From the NCBI GenBank assembly GCA_001017865.1, contig LATQ01000001.1, positions 1,663,943-1,689,743 on the forward strand: a stretch of DNA of 25,801 bases, read 5' to 3'. The translations under genes and the position numbers were made by a program. Origin of the DNA: Rhodococcus sp. IITR03 (GTDB lineage: Bacteria > Actinomycetota > Actinomycetes > Mycobacteriales > Mycobacteriaceae). Shown one piece after another: positions 1 to 9,191 of this stretch; positions within the stretch are counted from its first letter, which is position 1, and every line of letters starts with the position of its first letter. The notes beneath the pieces were generated by a model. The model did no database searches. It was not told the origin of the DNA and saw nothing but the letters and a program-made list of their open reading frames with translations.

Positions 1-45
1 GGAGGCGTCAGTGGTGTACGACCAGATAACAGCGAACAGGGCCAT
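1..45 (-). CDS. YciI-like protein, N-terminal fragment (runs off left edge)
   Basis: The minus strand starts with ATG at 45 and reads MALFAVIWSYTTDAS before leaving the window. This is the opening beta strand typical of small (about 95 residue) YciI/YCII-domain proteins of actinobacteria, whose role is usually unknown and is sometimes linked to catabolic clusters. A good ribosome binding site (AGGAGTG) lies just upstream. Only 15 codons are visible, so the family call rests on the N-terminal pattern alone. A YciI C-terminus on the same strand is found at the right edge of the window. Confidence 0.6.
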   Translation of the reverse strand, partial: MALFAVIWSYTTDAS

Positions 46-321
46 GGTCACTCCTTGAGTGGGATACGGGATGTGAAACGGTGCGGATATTCAGGGAGAA
101 TGCGCACCTTGGAACGCTAGAAGCAGGGATGAGGTCACCAGTGTCCTATTTTGCAACACCTGTTGGTGAATGACGACGAATGCAAAACGGAGAGAACGCG
201 ATCGGCGTTGAACGGCCGAACGACGATTTGGCTTGCATACGGTCGGTGACCTTGCCGGCAGCTGTGTGTGGAACCAGCTCTGCTGGTAGGCATGGCCAAG
301 ATCCGCCGTGCAGGTGAGCTG
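46..321. other. Intergenic region upstream of the left-edge YciI gene
   Basis: No convincing ORF. It separates the stop of the CoA-transferase from the start of the YciI gene, both on the minus strand, so it probably carries the YciI promoter. It contains an inverted repeat TTTTGCA (149-155) and TGCAAAA (181-187), with a small CACC/GGTG hairpin (157-168) inside it. No terminator with a T-run is visible. Confidence 0.4.
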
Positions 322-1568
322 TTACTCGGGCAGTGCCCCGGCGGCGCGCAGCTGCTCGATATCGTCTTCGAGAAGTCCGAGTTCTGTTAGCACAGTATCG
401 GTATCGGCGCCACGGTCGCGCGGCCCGAACCGCACAGCACCGGGGGACCCAGCGAGTTTGACGGGTACGCCGAGACCCCGGTAGCCGTCACACTCGACCA
501 CCATCTCGCGGTGACGGACCTGCGGTAGCGAAAGGGCCTCTCCGACATTGTTCACCGACCCCGACGGTACGCCGCTCGCCGTAGCAGGGCCGCCAAAGCT
601 TCGCGCTGCCAAGTTTTGACGAGGCCGCCGAGGATGTCGCGCAGTTGAGCTGCGTTTGCCATCCGGTCGGAGTTGGTGACGAATCTCGGGTCGTCGGCCA
701 GGTCTGAAGCGTCGAGCGCCACGACCAGAGCGCGGAATTGCCGGTCGTTGCCGGCACCGATGAAGAAGGGGCCATCGGCGCAGGTGAACGTTTCATAGGG
801 ACAGATCGTCGGGTGTGCCACGCCCGTCCGCTCCGGCGCGACGCCGGTGGCAAACCACTTGCCGGCGTGTGGGTGCAGGATCGACACAGCGTTGTCGAGT
901 AGTGCCAGATCCACGAGTTGCCCGCGTCCGGTCTTTTGCCGCACGTGAAGTGCCATGAGGATGCCGTTCACAGCGTTGAGACCCGTGATGATGTCGACCA
1001 GAGGGATCCCGATCCGCATGGCATCACCGTGGGGCTCACCGTTGATGCTCATCAGCCCCGACAAGGCTTGGAGAATTGCGTCGTAGCCGGGAGCACCACC
1101 GAGCGGCCCGTCGACTCCGTACCCGGTGATTCGACAGTGCACGAGTCGCGGGAATTCGGCGGCGAGCACGTCGTCGTCGAGTCCCCACTTCGCAAGGGTG
1201 CCCGCCTTGAAGTTTTCGATGACGACATCGGCTTCGGCAAGCATCGTGCGCAGCAGTTGTTGGCCGGCCTCGGTACGCAAATCCACACTGATGTTCCGCT
1301 TGTTGCGGTTCAAGCCATCGAAGTAGGCGCTGTGGTCATCCTTGACGAAAGGCGGGCCCCAGCTGCGTGTGTCGTCACCAGTAGGTGGCTCCACCTTGAT
1401 CACGTCGGCACCGTGGTCGGCGAGCACTTGCGCGCACAGCGGGCCGGCCAGCACCCGCGAAAGATCGACGACCCGGATGTCGGTGAGTGCGCCGGTCCGT
1501 GGACGCAGAGTCTCGGATGCGGATTCTCGAGTCTCGGCCGGGAGGATGGCAGATGAGGATTCAGGCAT
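322..1568 (-). CDS. CaiB/BaiF family CoA-transferase (class III), one apparent frameshift
   Basis: Transfers CoA between carboxylic acids in the cytoplasm; here it probably activates an acid made downstream of the BVMO and ALDH genes. The N-terminal part has the family pattern DLSRVLAGPLCAQVLADHGADVIKVE (residues about 35-60) and a GYD motif whose Asp (about 163) matches the catalytic Asp that carries the acyl group in formyl-CoA transferase. The C-terminal part (GVPSGSVNNVGEA onward) lies in another frame. Adding one G near 571-573 (GCGGCG to GCGGGCG on the minus strand) joins the frames into about 415 residues, the normal family length. The start at 1568 is the first ATG; its ribosome binding site is weak, so the true start may be later. 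It is the last gene of the minus-strand set with BVMO1 and ALDH, after a 234-nt gap. Confidence 0.88.
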
Positions 1569-1802
1569 GATTGCTCATTCTGTGCGGTTGGAAGTCGCTG
1601 GCCTCCGGAGGGAGGGACAAAGCATGAACGGAGTATTCTCAGCCATCGCTGACCTGCATCGACCGCGGGTAGTTGCCCATAGTCAGCGACGCTGAAGACG
1701 ACGGGCATGCTCCGTGTAGCTACTCGTTCCTTCCATCGGATGAAGTCTCAGGCTGGACGCACTGTCGGGGGCGATATGGAGGGTCTGCGGGCGTTGCGAA
1801 GC
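1569..1802. other. Gap between ALDH and CoA-transferase
   Basis: Short non-coding spacer between two minus-strand genes. I see no clear hairpin terminator, promoter or small gene in it, so read-through from the ALDH gene into the CoA-transferase is possible but not shown. Confidence 0.35.
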
Positions 1803-3247
1803 CTAGACGTATATCGACTTGTACTCGAGATAGAAGTCCAGGGACTCGGGCCCGAATTCGCGGCCGACTCCGCTGTTCTTCACGCCGCCGAACGGGGAGC
1901 CGGTATCGAGGGAGTAGTAGTTCACTCCCACGGTTCCGGATCGAATACGTGACGCGATGTCCAAGCCGTGTTCGGTGTCTTCGGTGAAGACGACTCCTCC
2001 CAAACCGAATGGTGTGTCGTTCGCCATGTTGATGGCGTCCTCTTCGGTCTCATAAGGGATGACGGAGATGACAGGTCCGAAAATCTCGTCCTGTGCCAGC
2101 GGACTGCGATTATCGACACCCTCGAAGATGGTGGGAGACACGAACCAGCGCGGGGACATTGCTGAGGGGAGTCGGTTCCGCCGCGGATCGTTCGGAATCC
2201 CTCGGACTGCCCGAGGCGGATGTAACTCCTCACCCGCTCCCGATGCTGCTCGCTTACCATGGGCCCATGGTTACCGACTCGTCGAGTGGGTCTCCCATGA
2301 CCAAGCCGTCTACGTAGGACGCAAGGACGTCGATGATCTCGCTGGACCTACCGTGGGGAACCAAGATGCGGGAGTTCGTGGTGCATGTCTGTCCCCCGTT
2401 CTTGAGCACGGCGTCTTTGAGGCTTCTGGCAAAGACGCCGAGGTCGGCATCGGGGAGCACAATGGCTGCGGATTTTCCTCCGAGCTCCAGGGAGACTCTC
2501 TTGAAACTGCGGCCGGCGACCTCGCCGATCGCTTGTCCTGCTGCAGTGGAACCGGTGAAGGCGATCTTGTCGACATCGGGATGGGCTACAAGGCTTTGCC
2601 TGCATGAACGCCGCCGGCAACGATGTTGAGGACGCCAGGTGGTAGACCGGCTTCCTCGGCTGCCTCTGCGAGTACATAGCATCGAGCGACGTCTCCGGTG
2701 CCGGCTTGAGAACTACAGTGCATCCTGCTGCCAGTGCGGGCCCGATCTTGGCCATGGCCAAGAGCTGTGGATAGTTCCAGGCAGTAATTGCGCCCACGAC
2801 TCCTACGGGTTCTTCTCGCACGATGGTGGAGCCCATGCTGCTGGGTCGGCGGGTCTCGAATGTTCGTGTCTCGATGAGATCTGCCATGGACCGCAGGATC
2901 GCTACCGGAGCCGTTGCGCTTGTGCTCACCGACAAGGAGGAGATCATTCCGGTCTGCCGGCTGACGAGCTCTGCAGTCGATCTTCCTCGACGCTCGAGGC
3001 TGTCGGCGAAGCGCCGCATCACTGTAGCTCGCTCGTGGGGGGTGCTGCGCCCCCAGGGTCCTTTCTGGAGTGCGGCCCGTGCGGCGTGCACAGCCGCATC
3101 GATCTCCTCGGGCCCGCCCATCGCAGCAACACCCAGAGGGCGCTCGGTTGCTGCCTCGAACACCGGTGCCAGATCGGAGGTGCTCGCTTTGCGCCATTGG
3201 CCGTCGATGAAGAAACGTTCACGTTCAATGCTGTTGATGACAGGCAT
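1803..3247 (-). CDS. NAD(P)-dependent aldehyde dehydrogenase, about four apparent frameshifts
   Basis: Oxidises an aldehyde to the carboxylic acid. After joining frames the protein is about 482 residues, normal for the family. The Rossmann/active-site motifs are present: AWNYP with the oxyanion Asn (about 158), KPAPETS with the cofactor Lys (about 181), FTGSTAAG, SLELGGKS with the general-base Glu (about 255), GGQTCTTNSR with the catalytic Cys (about 289), then EIFGPVISV and SPFGGVKNSGVGREFG near the C terminus. The frame changes lie near 2690, 2591, 2262 and 2153, and each is repaired by one added base, two or three of them in C runs. Forty nucleotides separate it from the upstream BVMO1 stop, so the two are very likely co-transcribed. 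Substrate unknown; the context suggests an aldehyde from a BVMO-derived hydroxy acid. Confidence 0.9.
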
Positions 3248-3287
3248 TATTCACTTCTTCCGAGGTTGAATCCGATTGAGCGAAACC

Positions 3288-4928
3288 TCACGATACCCGC
3301 AGTCCGTCGGTGTATCCTGCCGCCTTTTCCTTGTGCCAGAAATCCAGGTACATGGGCAGACCGTTCAGATACTGAAGCATCTGGGGCTTCTTGCCGGGGA
3401 TGTTGCTGCCGTTGTACCAGGACTTTGCATGCTTGAACAGCGCCATGTCATCGGTACCGTTGATGTGATCGGTCCAGGTCTGGTCGGCTTCGGGAGTCGA
3501 TTCGAACCGGGTAAGGCCCTCCGAACGAAGAAATTCGAGGAACTCGACCATGACCTCACCTTGAAGCTCCGCGTTCGTGGACCCGTTCGCAAAGGCGGCG
3601 GGGCTCTGCGGACCGTACACGAACATGGCGTTGGGAAAGCCGGCGGTGAATGCGCCGAGGTATGCGTCGACGCCCTGGCGCCACTTCTCGCCGAGGGTAA
3701 CGCCAGCGGAGTTGCGGACCTCCATCGAAGTGAGCGCACCGGTATTATTGTTGAATCCGGTTGCAAGTACGATGATGTCGAACTCTCCGTGCTCGATACC
3801 ATCGGATGTGCGAATTCCGGTTGCCGTGAACCCGGTGATCGGTGACTCCTGGATGGAGACGAGTTCGACGTTCTCCTGGTTCATCACCTCGTAGTAGTTC
3901 TGGTGCAGGGCCGGCCGCTTGGCTCCGAACGGATGAGGCGCTACGTCAGGCACCAGCAGGTCGGCCTTGACAGGGTCGAGGATCTGCGGCTTGATCTTGC
4001 TCTTCCAGAACTCGTAGACCATCGAGTTGGTTTCTTCGCTGAAGAGGTAATCGGAGAAGTTCCCGAGCCAGAATGCGAATCCGCCCTGATTCCACAGACG
4101 TTCGAACAGTGCGAGACGCTCTTCCTCGGACGTGTCGACGCCATTTCGGGGATCGAACTCGTAGTCGATCGCAGCGAACGTTTCGCGACACTTGACCGCC
4201 ACATCCGGCATGGTCTCCTTCAGGACCGCCTGCCTCTCCTCGGTGAGGTATTCCTGATGCATGGGCAACGAGAGGTTCGGCGTGCGCTGGAAGACGGTGA
4301 GTTTCTCGACGACAGGGCCGGCTTCCTGAACTACTTGGACTGCGCTGGCGCCGGTGCCGAGAATGGCAACTCGTTTGCCGGTCATGTCGATGTCGTCTCG
4401 CCACCGCGCGGTGTGGACGAGTTCACCTCGATAGGCGTCCATTTCAGGGATGTTCGGGATGTAGGGTTCGGTAGTCGATCCCGTTGCGAACACGACGAAG
4501 CGTGCGCGGAAGCTCTCGTCGTTCTGTGAGACGAGGGTCCACATCCGCTCGTCCTCGTCGAACGTCGCGCTGACGACCTTGGTGTTGAAGCGCGAGTCCT
4601 TGCTCAGGTCCAGTTTGGAGTCGACGTAGTTGAAGTAACTGCGCATCTCTTCGTGGTCCGGGAACATCTGTGAGAAGTTCCAGTCCTTCCAAAGGTATTC
4701 ATCGGTGAACTGGTAGACGGGTGCGTGGCTGTCGACGCGTGCGCCTGGGTAGCGGTTGAGGCTCCAGGCCCCACCGAAGCCTCCACTGGCTTCGAGCAGG
4801 ATTACGGAGAACCCTTTGTCCCGAAGGTGGCGCAGCTGATAGATCCCGCCGAAACCGCCGCCGACCACGATGACGTCGTAATCCTGCGTTTCCGTCGTGG
4901 CGTGCTCAGGGAGATGGGTTGATGTCAT
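3288..4928 (-). CDS. Flavin-dependent (Baeyer-Villiger type) monooxygenase 1, intact
   Basis: A 546-residue single-frame protein of the type I BVMO family, which uses FAD and NADPH to insert oxygen next to a ketone and give an ester or lactone. The FAD Rossmann motif GGGFGG is at residues 23-28, followed by FGGAWSLNRYPGARVDS. The NADPH motif GTGASA is at 191-196. Between them the BVMO fingerprint reads Y-x-G-x3-H-x3-W-R (166-177) instead of the usual F-x-G-x3-H-x3-W-P/D. The late motifs IIVLATGF and FPNAMFVYGPQSP are present. I chose the start at 4928 because it gives the normal N-terminal distance to the FAD motif and follows GGAAAGG-like purines (GGAAAGG). It leads a minus-strand set with ALDH and CoA-transferase. 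BVMO2 at 15011-16653 is a clear paralogue with the same C-terminal architecture. The substrate cannot be predicted. Confidence 0.9.
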   Translation of the reverse strand: MTSTHLPEHATTETQDYDVIVVGGGFGGIYQLRHLRDKGFSVILLEASGGFGGAWSLNRYPGARVDSHAPVYQFTDEYLWKDWNFSQMFPDHEEMRSYFNYVDSKLDLSKDSRFNTKVVSATFDEDERMWTLVSQNDESFRARFVVFATGSTTEPYIPNIPEMDAYRGELVHTARWRDDIDMTGKRVAILGTGASAVQVVQEAGPVVEKLTVFQRTPNLSLPMHQEYLTEERQAVLKETMPDVAVKCRETFAAIDYEFDPRNGVDTSEEERLALFERLWNQGGFAFWLGNFSDYLFSEETNSMVYEFWKSKIKPQILDPVKADLLVPDVAPHPFGAKRPALHQNYYEVMNQENVELVSIQESPITGFTATGIRTSDGIEHGEFDIIVLATGFNNNTGALTSMEVRNSAGVTLGEKWRQGVDAYLGAFTAGFPNAMFVYGPQSPAAFANGSTNAELQGEVMVEFLEFLRSEGLTRFESTPEADQTWTDHINGTDDMALFKHAKSWYNGSNIPGKKPQMLQYLNGLPMYLDFWHKEKAAGYTDGLRVS

Positions 4929-5074
4929 GGGCCTAGACCTTTCCGAGGCTGACGTGCGGGCAGAGTTCCGGGGCGTTGTGTCTGGCTTTGCTTTCCGAAA
5001 GTCAAACGGCCTGTCGGAGTTGCGACCTCGTTGCGTATGGGGTGTGGCATGGGTCACGGAGATGGAATGAATCG

Positions 5075-5122
5075 ACAATAGCGACCCACCAAAAAATCCG
5101 CAACTAGAAATAAAAATACGTA
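5075..5122 (-). promoter_or_regulatory. Putative BVMO1 promoter with TACGTA box
   Basis: Read on the minus strand, a TACGTA palindrome (5117-5122) is followed after 13 nt by TTGCGG (5098-5103, -35-like). After a 17-nt spacer comes TATTGT (5075-5080, -10-like). The predicted leader to the BVMO1 ATG is about 140 nt. The block is strikingly A/T-rich against its surroundings. The same order and spacing occur at 6642-6689 in front of the first acyl-CoA dehydrogenase pair, which supports a shared regulator, most simply the IclR protein encoded between them. Confidence 0.6.
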
Positions 5123-5827
5123 AATAAGTAGATAGGCGCTCTGCGGCAAGGTTTGCGCGTCTTCTGAAGGCGAGGGGGGACCATGTCAGGACAAGGGGTG
5201 TTTGTTGTCGGCGGGGGAGTTTGACACTCGGGCGCGTGCAGGCCGAGTCGCTTGGTGTCGACGGCACATCGACGAGTGCGGGACCCTCGGTTCCGCCCGA
5301 TGTCGCGGACGGGTGCTACGGCGACGACGTGGGCGAAGCGAACTCGCTGTTGTGGAGTGCTTGCGCGACGCTCCCCTGCGGCCGGCCGGAGATCAGAAGC
5401 AGATCAACGATGTGAATGGTGGCTACAGGGTGCGAGACATGTTCGGGCGCACGTTCCTCCGCTGTGATCGACGGCGTCTGCCGGACCCTGCCGACCGTTA
5501 CGGTCTGCGGCGTTCGATCCGGAAGTCGCGCCGCGTGGAGGCGCACCCTCCGATATATCCGGTGGTCGAGCGGTGCACCGGGAATCGATCATCTGTTAGG
5601 TGAAGGTCGAGAGATCGAGCAGGCGGGTCCGATCGCGATGTGAGGGTCACGCTCGCTCGAGAGGCGGCGGCCTGGCCGTCGCGTGTTGCTCACGGATGCG
5701 GTCGCTTACCGCGAGTGACCGCATCAACCCTGGTCCGTTTCTGTGTCAGGCGGGGTGTGGCGTCGGTCGACACGGTCGTCGAGCCGGGTCGAGCGACTCA
5801 TCGAGGAATCAGTGTCCGTGTTGCAGG
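5123..5827. other. Non-coding stretch between IclR stop and BVMO1 promoter
   Basis: About 700 nt. Short ORFs occur on both strands, but none has a recognisable protein pattern, a good ribosome binding site or a family match. I see no repeat, terminator or RNA gene. It could be a decayed gene or long regulatory DNA; the sequence does not decide. Confidence 0.4.
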
Positions 5828-6595
5828 CTAGCGAAAGCCCCACTTGGTGGCGTATCGCAGGCAGATCTCGACGAGTTCGTCCTGCCGTTCGACGATGGTC
5901 TCCCGTATCCCGACCACGCCGAGGGTGGCGATGGTCCGGCCGCGTTCTCGGAGGGCGACCGATACCCCGTCTGCATGTTCAACGGCCACACCGGGTGCCA
6001 CGCATACGCCGGTGTTCTCGAGCTCATCGAGTGAGTGCAGGAAGCGCTCTACGAAGTCGGCATCGGAGGATGGTCGAGAGTTGAGGTACGCCCAGATGTC
6101 ACGTTGATCGCGATCGGCCAGCAAGAGCCATCCTGCAGAGGTACGCAGGAGAGATCGGCGCACCCGGTTTTCTGCCAGGTATGCGTAATGCGGGTCGGAA
6201 GAGACGTGATCGACGTAGAACAGGTCGTCGCCGACAGATGTGGACAGTGTGATGGTCAACCCGGTCTCGGCATGGACCTGCTCGAGCTGATCATGGCTGA
6301 TCGAGGTGACCGGAGGTCGGCCTGCGATGACGTTGAGAAGATAGGGCGCGGTGCCGAGGGTGTAGATCCGGTCGCGCTCGTCGAGGTAGCCGACGGCGAC
6401 GAGACCGTTGATCAAGCCCTGGACCGAACTGACGGGCGCGGAGAGTGCCCGTGCGATAGCGGTGAGGGTGAGGCCGTTTTCGGACCGGGCTACGAGTTCG
6501 AGGATCGACGCCACCCGATCGACCATGCGGTGCCGGGGACGGCCGGGAACCTTCTCGACCGGCACGGCTCCGGGGGACCCAGGAGTGTCAGCCAT
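5828..6595 (-). CDS. IclR family transcriptional regulator
   Basis: A 255-residue intact protein. Residues about 24-85 form the winged helix-turn-helix (MVDRVASILELVARSENGLT, then AIARALSAPVSSVQGLINGL and the wing YLDERDRIYTLG). Residues about 90-255 form the effector domain, ending IRETIVERQDELVEICLRYA as in the family. IclR proteins of actinobacteria commonly control aromatic, alicyclic or steroid catabolism and often bind near their own divergent promoter. This gene is divergent from the acyl-CoA dehydrogenase pair at 6808 and lies downstream of the BVMO1 promoter region. Both promoters carry a TACGTA box at the same distance from the -35 region. The start at 6595 has only a weak ribosome binding site; the in-frame ATG about 23 codons later, at the start of the HTH, is an alternative. 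Confidence 0.92.
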   Translation of the reverse strand: MADTPGSPGAVPVEKVPGRPRHRMVDRVASILELVARSENGLTLTAIARALSAPVSSVQGLINGLVAVGYLDERDRIYTLGTAPYLLNVIAGRPPVTSISHDQLEQVHAETGLTITLSTSVGDDLFYVDHVSSDPHYAYLAENRVRRSLLRTSAGWLLLADRDQRDIWAYLNSRPSSDADFVERFLHSLDELENTGVCVAPGVAVEHADGVSVALRERGRTIATLGVVGIRETIVERQDELVEICLRYATKWGFR

Positions 6596-6641
6596 TTCGT
6601 GAGCCTATCAACAGGGAGAACTCCTCCAACCGATACATAAT

Positions 6642-6689
6642 TACGTAAGATAATGCGCTATTGCGTAGATGTCGAGGACTGGATAGTGT
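6642..6689 (+). promoter_or_regulatory. Putative promoter of the acyl-CoA dehydrogenase pair with TACGTA box
   Basis: TACGTA (6642-6647, inside the palindrome TTACGTAA), 13 nt, TTGCGT (6661-6666), 17 nt, TAGTGT (6684-6689). The element has exactly the geometry seen upstream of BVMO1. It sits between the divergent IclR gene and the dehydrogenase pair. Spacing and -35/-10 quality fit a vegetative sigma factor promoter with an activator or repressor site just upstream of -35. Confidence 0.6.
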
Positions 6690-6807
6690 CCATCCGAGAT
6701 GGGGCCGGCGTTCGCCCCCCGATCCGACCGGCCGCCGCTTACTCGGCGGCGAAATTCACGCGAGCATGTCGGGCCTCGCCCCAGCCGGAACTTCCTATGG
6801 AGGCACT

Positions 6808-7957
6808 ATGAACCCCTCCGTCGCGCCGCCGACGACGGTGACCACTGATGAAATGGATGCTCTACGCGCCGAGGTACGCACCTTTCTCGAGAAGGAGACC
6901 GCGGCAGGGACACTGACACCGGGCATCGACACCTGGCTCACCCGGTGGGACGAGGACTTCACCCGCCGCCTCGCCGAGCACGGTTGGGTAGGAATGACCA
7001 TCCCGACCGAGTACGGCGGGCACGGCCGGACCCATCTCGAGCGTTTCGTTGTCACCGAGGAACTGCTCGCGGTAGGCGCTCCGGTTGCAGCGCAGTGGGT
7101 GGCAGACCGCCAGATTGCACCATCGCTGCTGAGATACGGCACCGAAGAGCAGAAGCACAAGTACCTTCCCCGAATTGCTGCGGGTGAGTGCTTCTTCGGC
7201 ATAGGAATGAGTGAGCCCGACTCAGGATCGGACCTGGCCAGTGTCCGGACCCGCGGCACCCGAGTGGAGGGCGGTTGGACCGTCACCGGCACCAAAGTGT
7301 GGACCTCGGGCGCCCACCACGCTGAGGCGTTCATCGTGCTGGCCCGCACGGAACCACTCGACACGGCACACCGCCACGCGGGCCTGAGCCAGTTCATCGT
7401 CGACCTCCGTTCCCGAGGCGTGACGATCCGGCCGATCATTTCCCTCTCCGGCGACCACCACTTCAACGAGGTCGTTCTGGACGAGGTATTCGTTCCCGAC
7501 GCCAGGGTCTTCGGCACGTTGGGCGACGGATGGGAACAGGTCAACTCGGAGCTTTCCTTCGAACGCAGTGGACCCGAGCGTTTCCTTTCGACCTTCCGGC
7601 TCCTGGCTGCCGAGATCGGCGCGGTCCGAAAGGGACTGCTGCCCGAGCGCACCGACCTGGGACGTTCTGTGGCCGGATGGTCGGACTGCACGCACTGAGC
7701 CAGAACATCGCCGGAGCCTTCAACGGGGCGAGAAGGCCGACACCGCCGCCGCCCTGGTCAAACTCCTCGGTACCAGCATGGAAGGCGACCTCGTCGAGTA
7801 CGTCTCTGATCGGCTGGGTGACGAGACCATGGACGGGCAAGCGGAAATCGAGGCTCTGTGCAGGGCCGGACTACACCAGCGTCCGGGGTTCACACTTCGC
7901 GGCGGTACCAACGAAATCCTGCGCGGCGTGATCGCGCGGGGGCTGGGGATGCGCTGA
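6808..7957 (+). CDS. Acyl-CoA dehydrogenase (subunit 1 of pair A), two apparent frameshifts
   Basis: FAD enzyme of the acyl-CoA dehydrogenase family, which introduces an alpha-beta double bond into an acyl-CoA. The core includes GMSEPDSGSDLASVRTRG (flavin/substrate loop), GTKVWTSGAHHA, and the C-terminal FTLRGGTNEILRG motif. The position of the medium-chain enzyme's catalytic Glu (Y-E-G-T) is R-G-G-T here, a pattern common in actinobacterial enzymes that work as heteromers. The start at 6808 follows GGAGG. Frame breaks near 7672 (GTGGCC to GTGGGCC) and 7724 (AACGGGG to AACCGGGG) are each repaired by one base and give about 383 residues. The stop overlaps the start of the next dehydrogenase by one base (TGATG), indicating translational coupling. 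Confidence 0.9.
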
Positions 7958-9045
7958 TGACCACGACCGCGAGCACAATCGATCTTGCCGTAGACGGGGA
8001 TCTCCAGGACCTCATGGACGATCTTGTCGCTGGGCACTCGGGGCCGGACATCGAGCGATCGGCCGCTGTGTGGGCCACCTTGGGTGCGGTCGGACTGGCC
8101 AGGCTGACCGCACCCGAGGAGACCGGGGGCAGCGGCGCGGGTTGGGTCGAGGCCGCTGCTCTGTTACGCACGACCGCCGCTGGCGGCGTGGCCGTGCCCT
8201 TCGCCGAGACCGATCTGTTGGCAGGTCCCTTGAGGCGCGCGGCCGGCCTCGACGACTCGTCGTCGGACACAGCGACCGTCGCCGTCCTGAGGGCGGACGG
8301 CCTCGCGCAACGTGTGCCGTGGGCTGGCGCCACCGGTCCGTTGTCTGCGTGCGTCGGTCGATGCGGGCTACGAGATCGCGGACGTGCCCACCGATCGGCT
8401 GACCGTCGAGGCGGTCGAGGGGATCTCCGAGGTGCCCTCGGGTCGGTCCGGGTCGACGGTGACGTCACCTGGACACCGGTGGACACCCGTGCCGTCGAGG
8501 ATTACGTCCTGCGCGGCGCTCTCATCCGTGCGATCCAGTGCGTCGGCGCTATGGAGGGCATGCTGGCTTCGGCGGTTGCACACACCACCGACCGCGCTCA
8601 GTTCGGGCGCCCTCTGGCGCGGTTCCAGTCCGTGCAGAATCTCGTGGTCGACACTGCAGCCGAGTCCGTCCTTGCCCGTGCCGCCGTCGACACCGCTCTC
8701 GCAGACGCTGTTACCGACGACCTTGCCGGCGACTTCTCGGCCTTTCGTGTCGCGGTGGCCCGCAGTGTGGTCTCACCAGCGCTGGCCGTGGCGGTGCGCA
8801 ACACTCACCAAGTGCACGGCGCAATCGGCACCACCCATGAGCACACCCTCCACCGGCTCACCCTGCCTGCGTTGCAGTGGCGTTCGGAATTCGGGTCCGC
8901 TGCGTTCTGGGAGCGTCAGCTCAGCCGTGCCGCCGTCGACGCCGGTATGGACGGGACCTGGCCGATGATCGTCGAGGGTACGCGGATCACGGGTACAGCT
9001 TCTGCCTATCTCGATGCTGTATCCGGACGTTCACGTCCTGACTGA
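7957..9045 (+). CDS. Acyl-CoA dehydrogenase-like protein (subunit 2 of pair A), three apparent frameshifts
   Basis: Partner subunit of the dehydrogenase encoded just upstream. About 363 residues, shorter and more divergent in its N-terminal half, as in the second subunit of known actinobacterial heterotetramers such as ChsE1-ChsE2 of cholesterol degradation. The C-terminal half has the helical family pattern: RAQFGRPLARFQSVQNLVVD, then NTHQVHGAIGTTHEHTLHR. Between about 8342 and 8448 the frame leaves and returns. Two missing bases near 8345-8360 and one G near 8450 restore YEIADVPTDRLTVEAVEG and VRVDGDVTWTPVD as one chain. It ends 64 nt before a strong hairpin that terminates the operon. Confidence 0.85.
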   Translation: MTTTASTIDLAVDGDLQDLMDDLVAGHSGPDIERSAAVWATLGAVGLARLTAPEETGGSGAGWVEAAALLRTTAAGGVAVPFAETDLLAGPLRRAAGLDDSSSDTATVAVLRADGLAQRVPWAGATGPLSACVGRCGLRDRGRAHRSADRRGGRGDLRGALGSVRVDGDVTWTPVDTRAVEDYVLRGALIRAIQCVGAMEGMLASAVAHTTDRAQFGRPLARFQSVQNLVVDTAAESVLARAAVDTALADAVTDDLAGDFSAFRVAVARSVVSPALAVAVRNTHQVHGAIGTTHEHTLHRLTLPALQWRSEFGSAAFWERQLSRAAVDAGMDGTWPMIVEGTRITGTASAYLDAVSGRSRPD

Positions 9046-9109
9046 GTGCATGAGTTCATGACGACGGTGACATCGTTGCGGAGCGAGCTCCCCGGCGATG
9101 GGGGCGGCT

Positions 9110-9140
9110 GAGCGGCAGGACCGAAAAGGTCCTGCCGCTC
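9110..9140. terminator. Bidirectional hairpin terminator
   Basis: Perfect 13-bp stem (left arm 9110-9122, GAGCGGCAGGACC) with loop GAAAA (9123-9127) and matching right arm (9128-9140). It lies between the converging ends of the acyl-CoA dehydrogenase pair and the iron-ADH gene. No T-run follows on either side, as is common for actinobacterial terminators. Confidence 0.8.
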
Positions 9141-9191
9141 GAGCTCTCACCCTGACTCGTCGGACAGCGCGGGGCGCGGATCGCATCCACG

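Noticed and set aside
5202..5643. Several overlapping short ORFs between BVMO1 and IclR
   Set aside because: Arg/Ser/Thr-rich translations in all frames with no domain pattern, as expected of random GC-rich ORFs.
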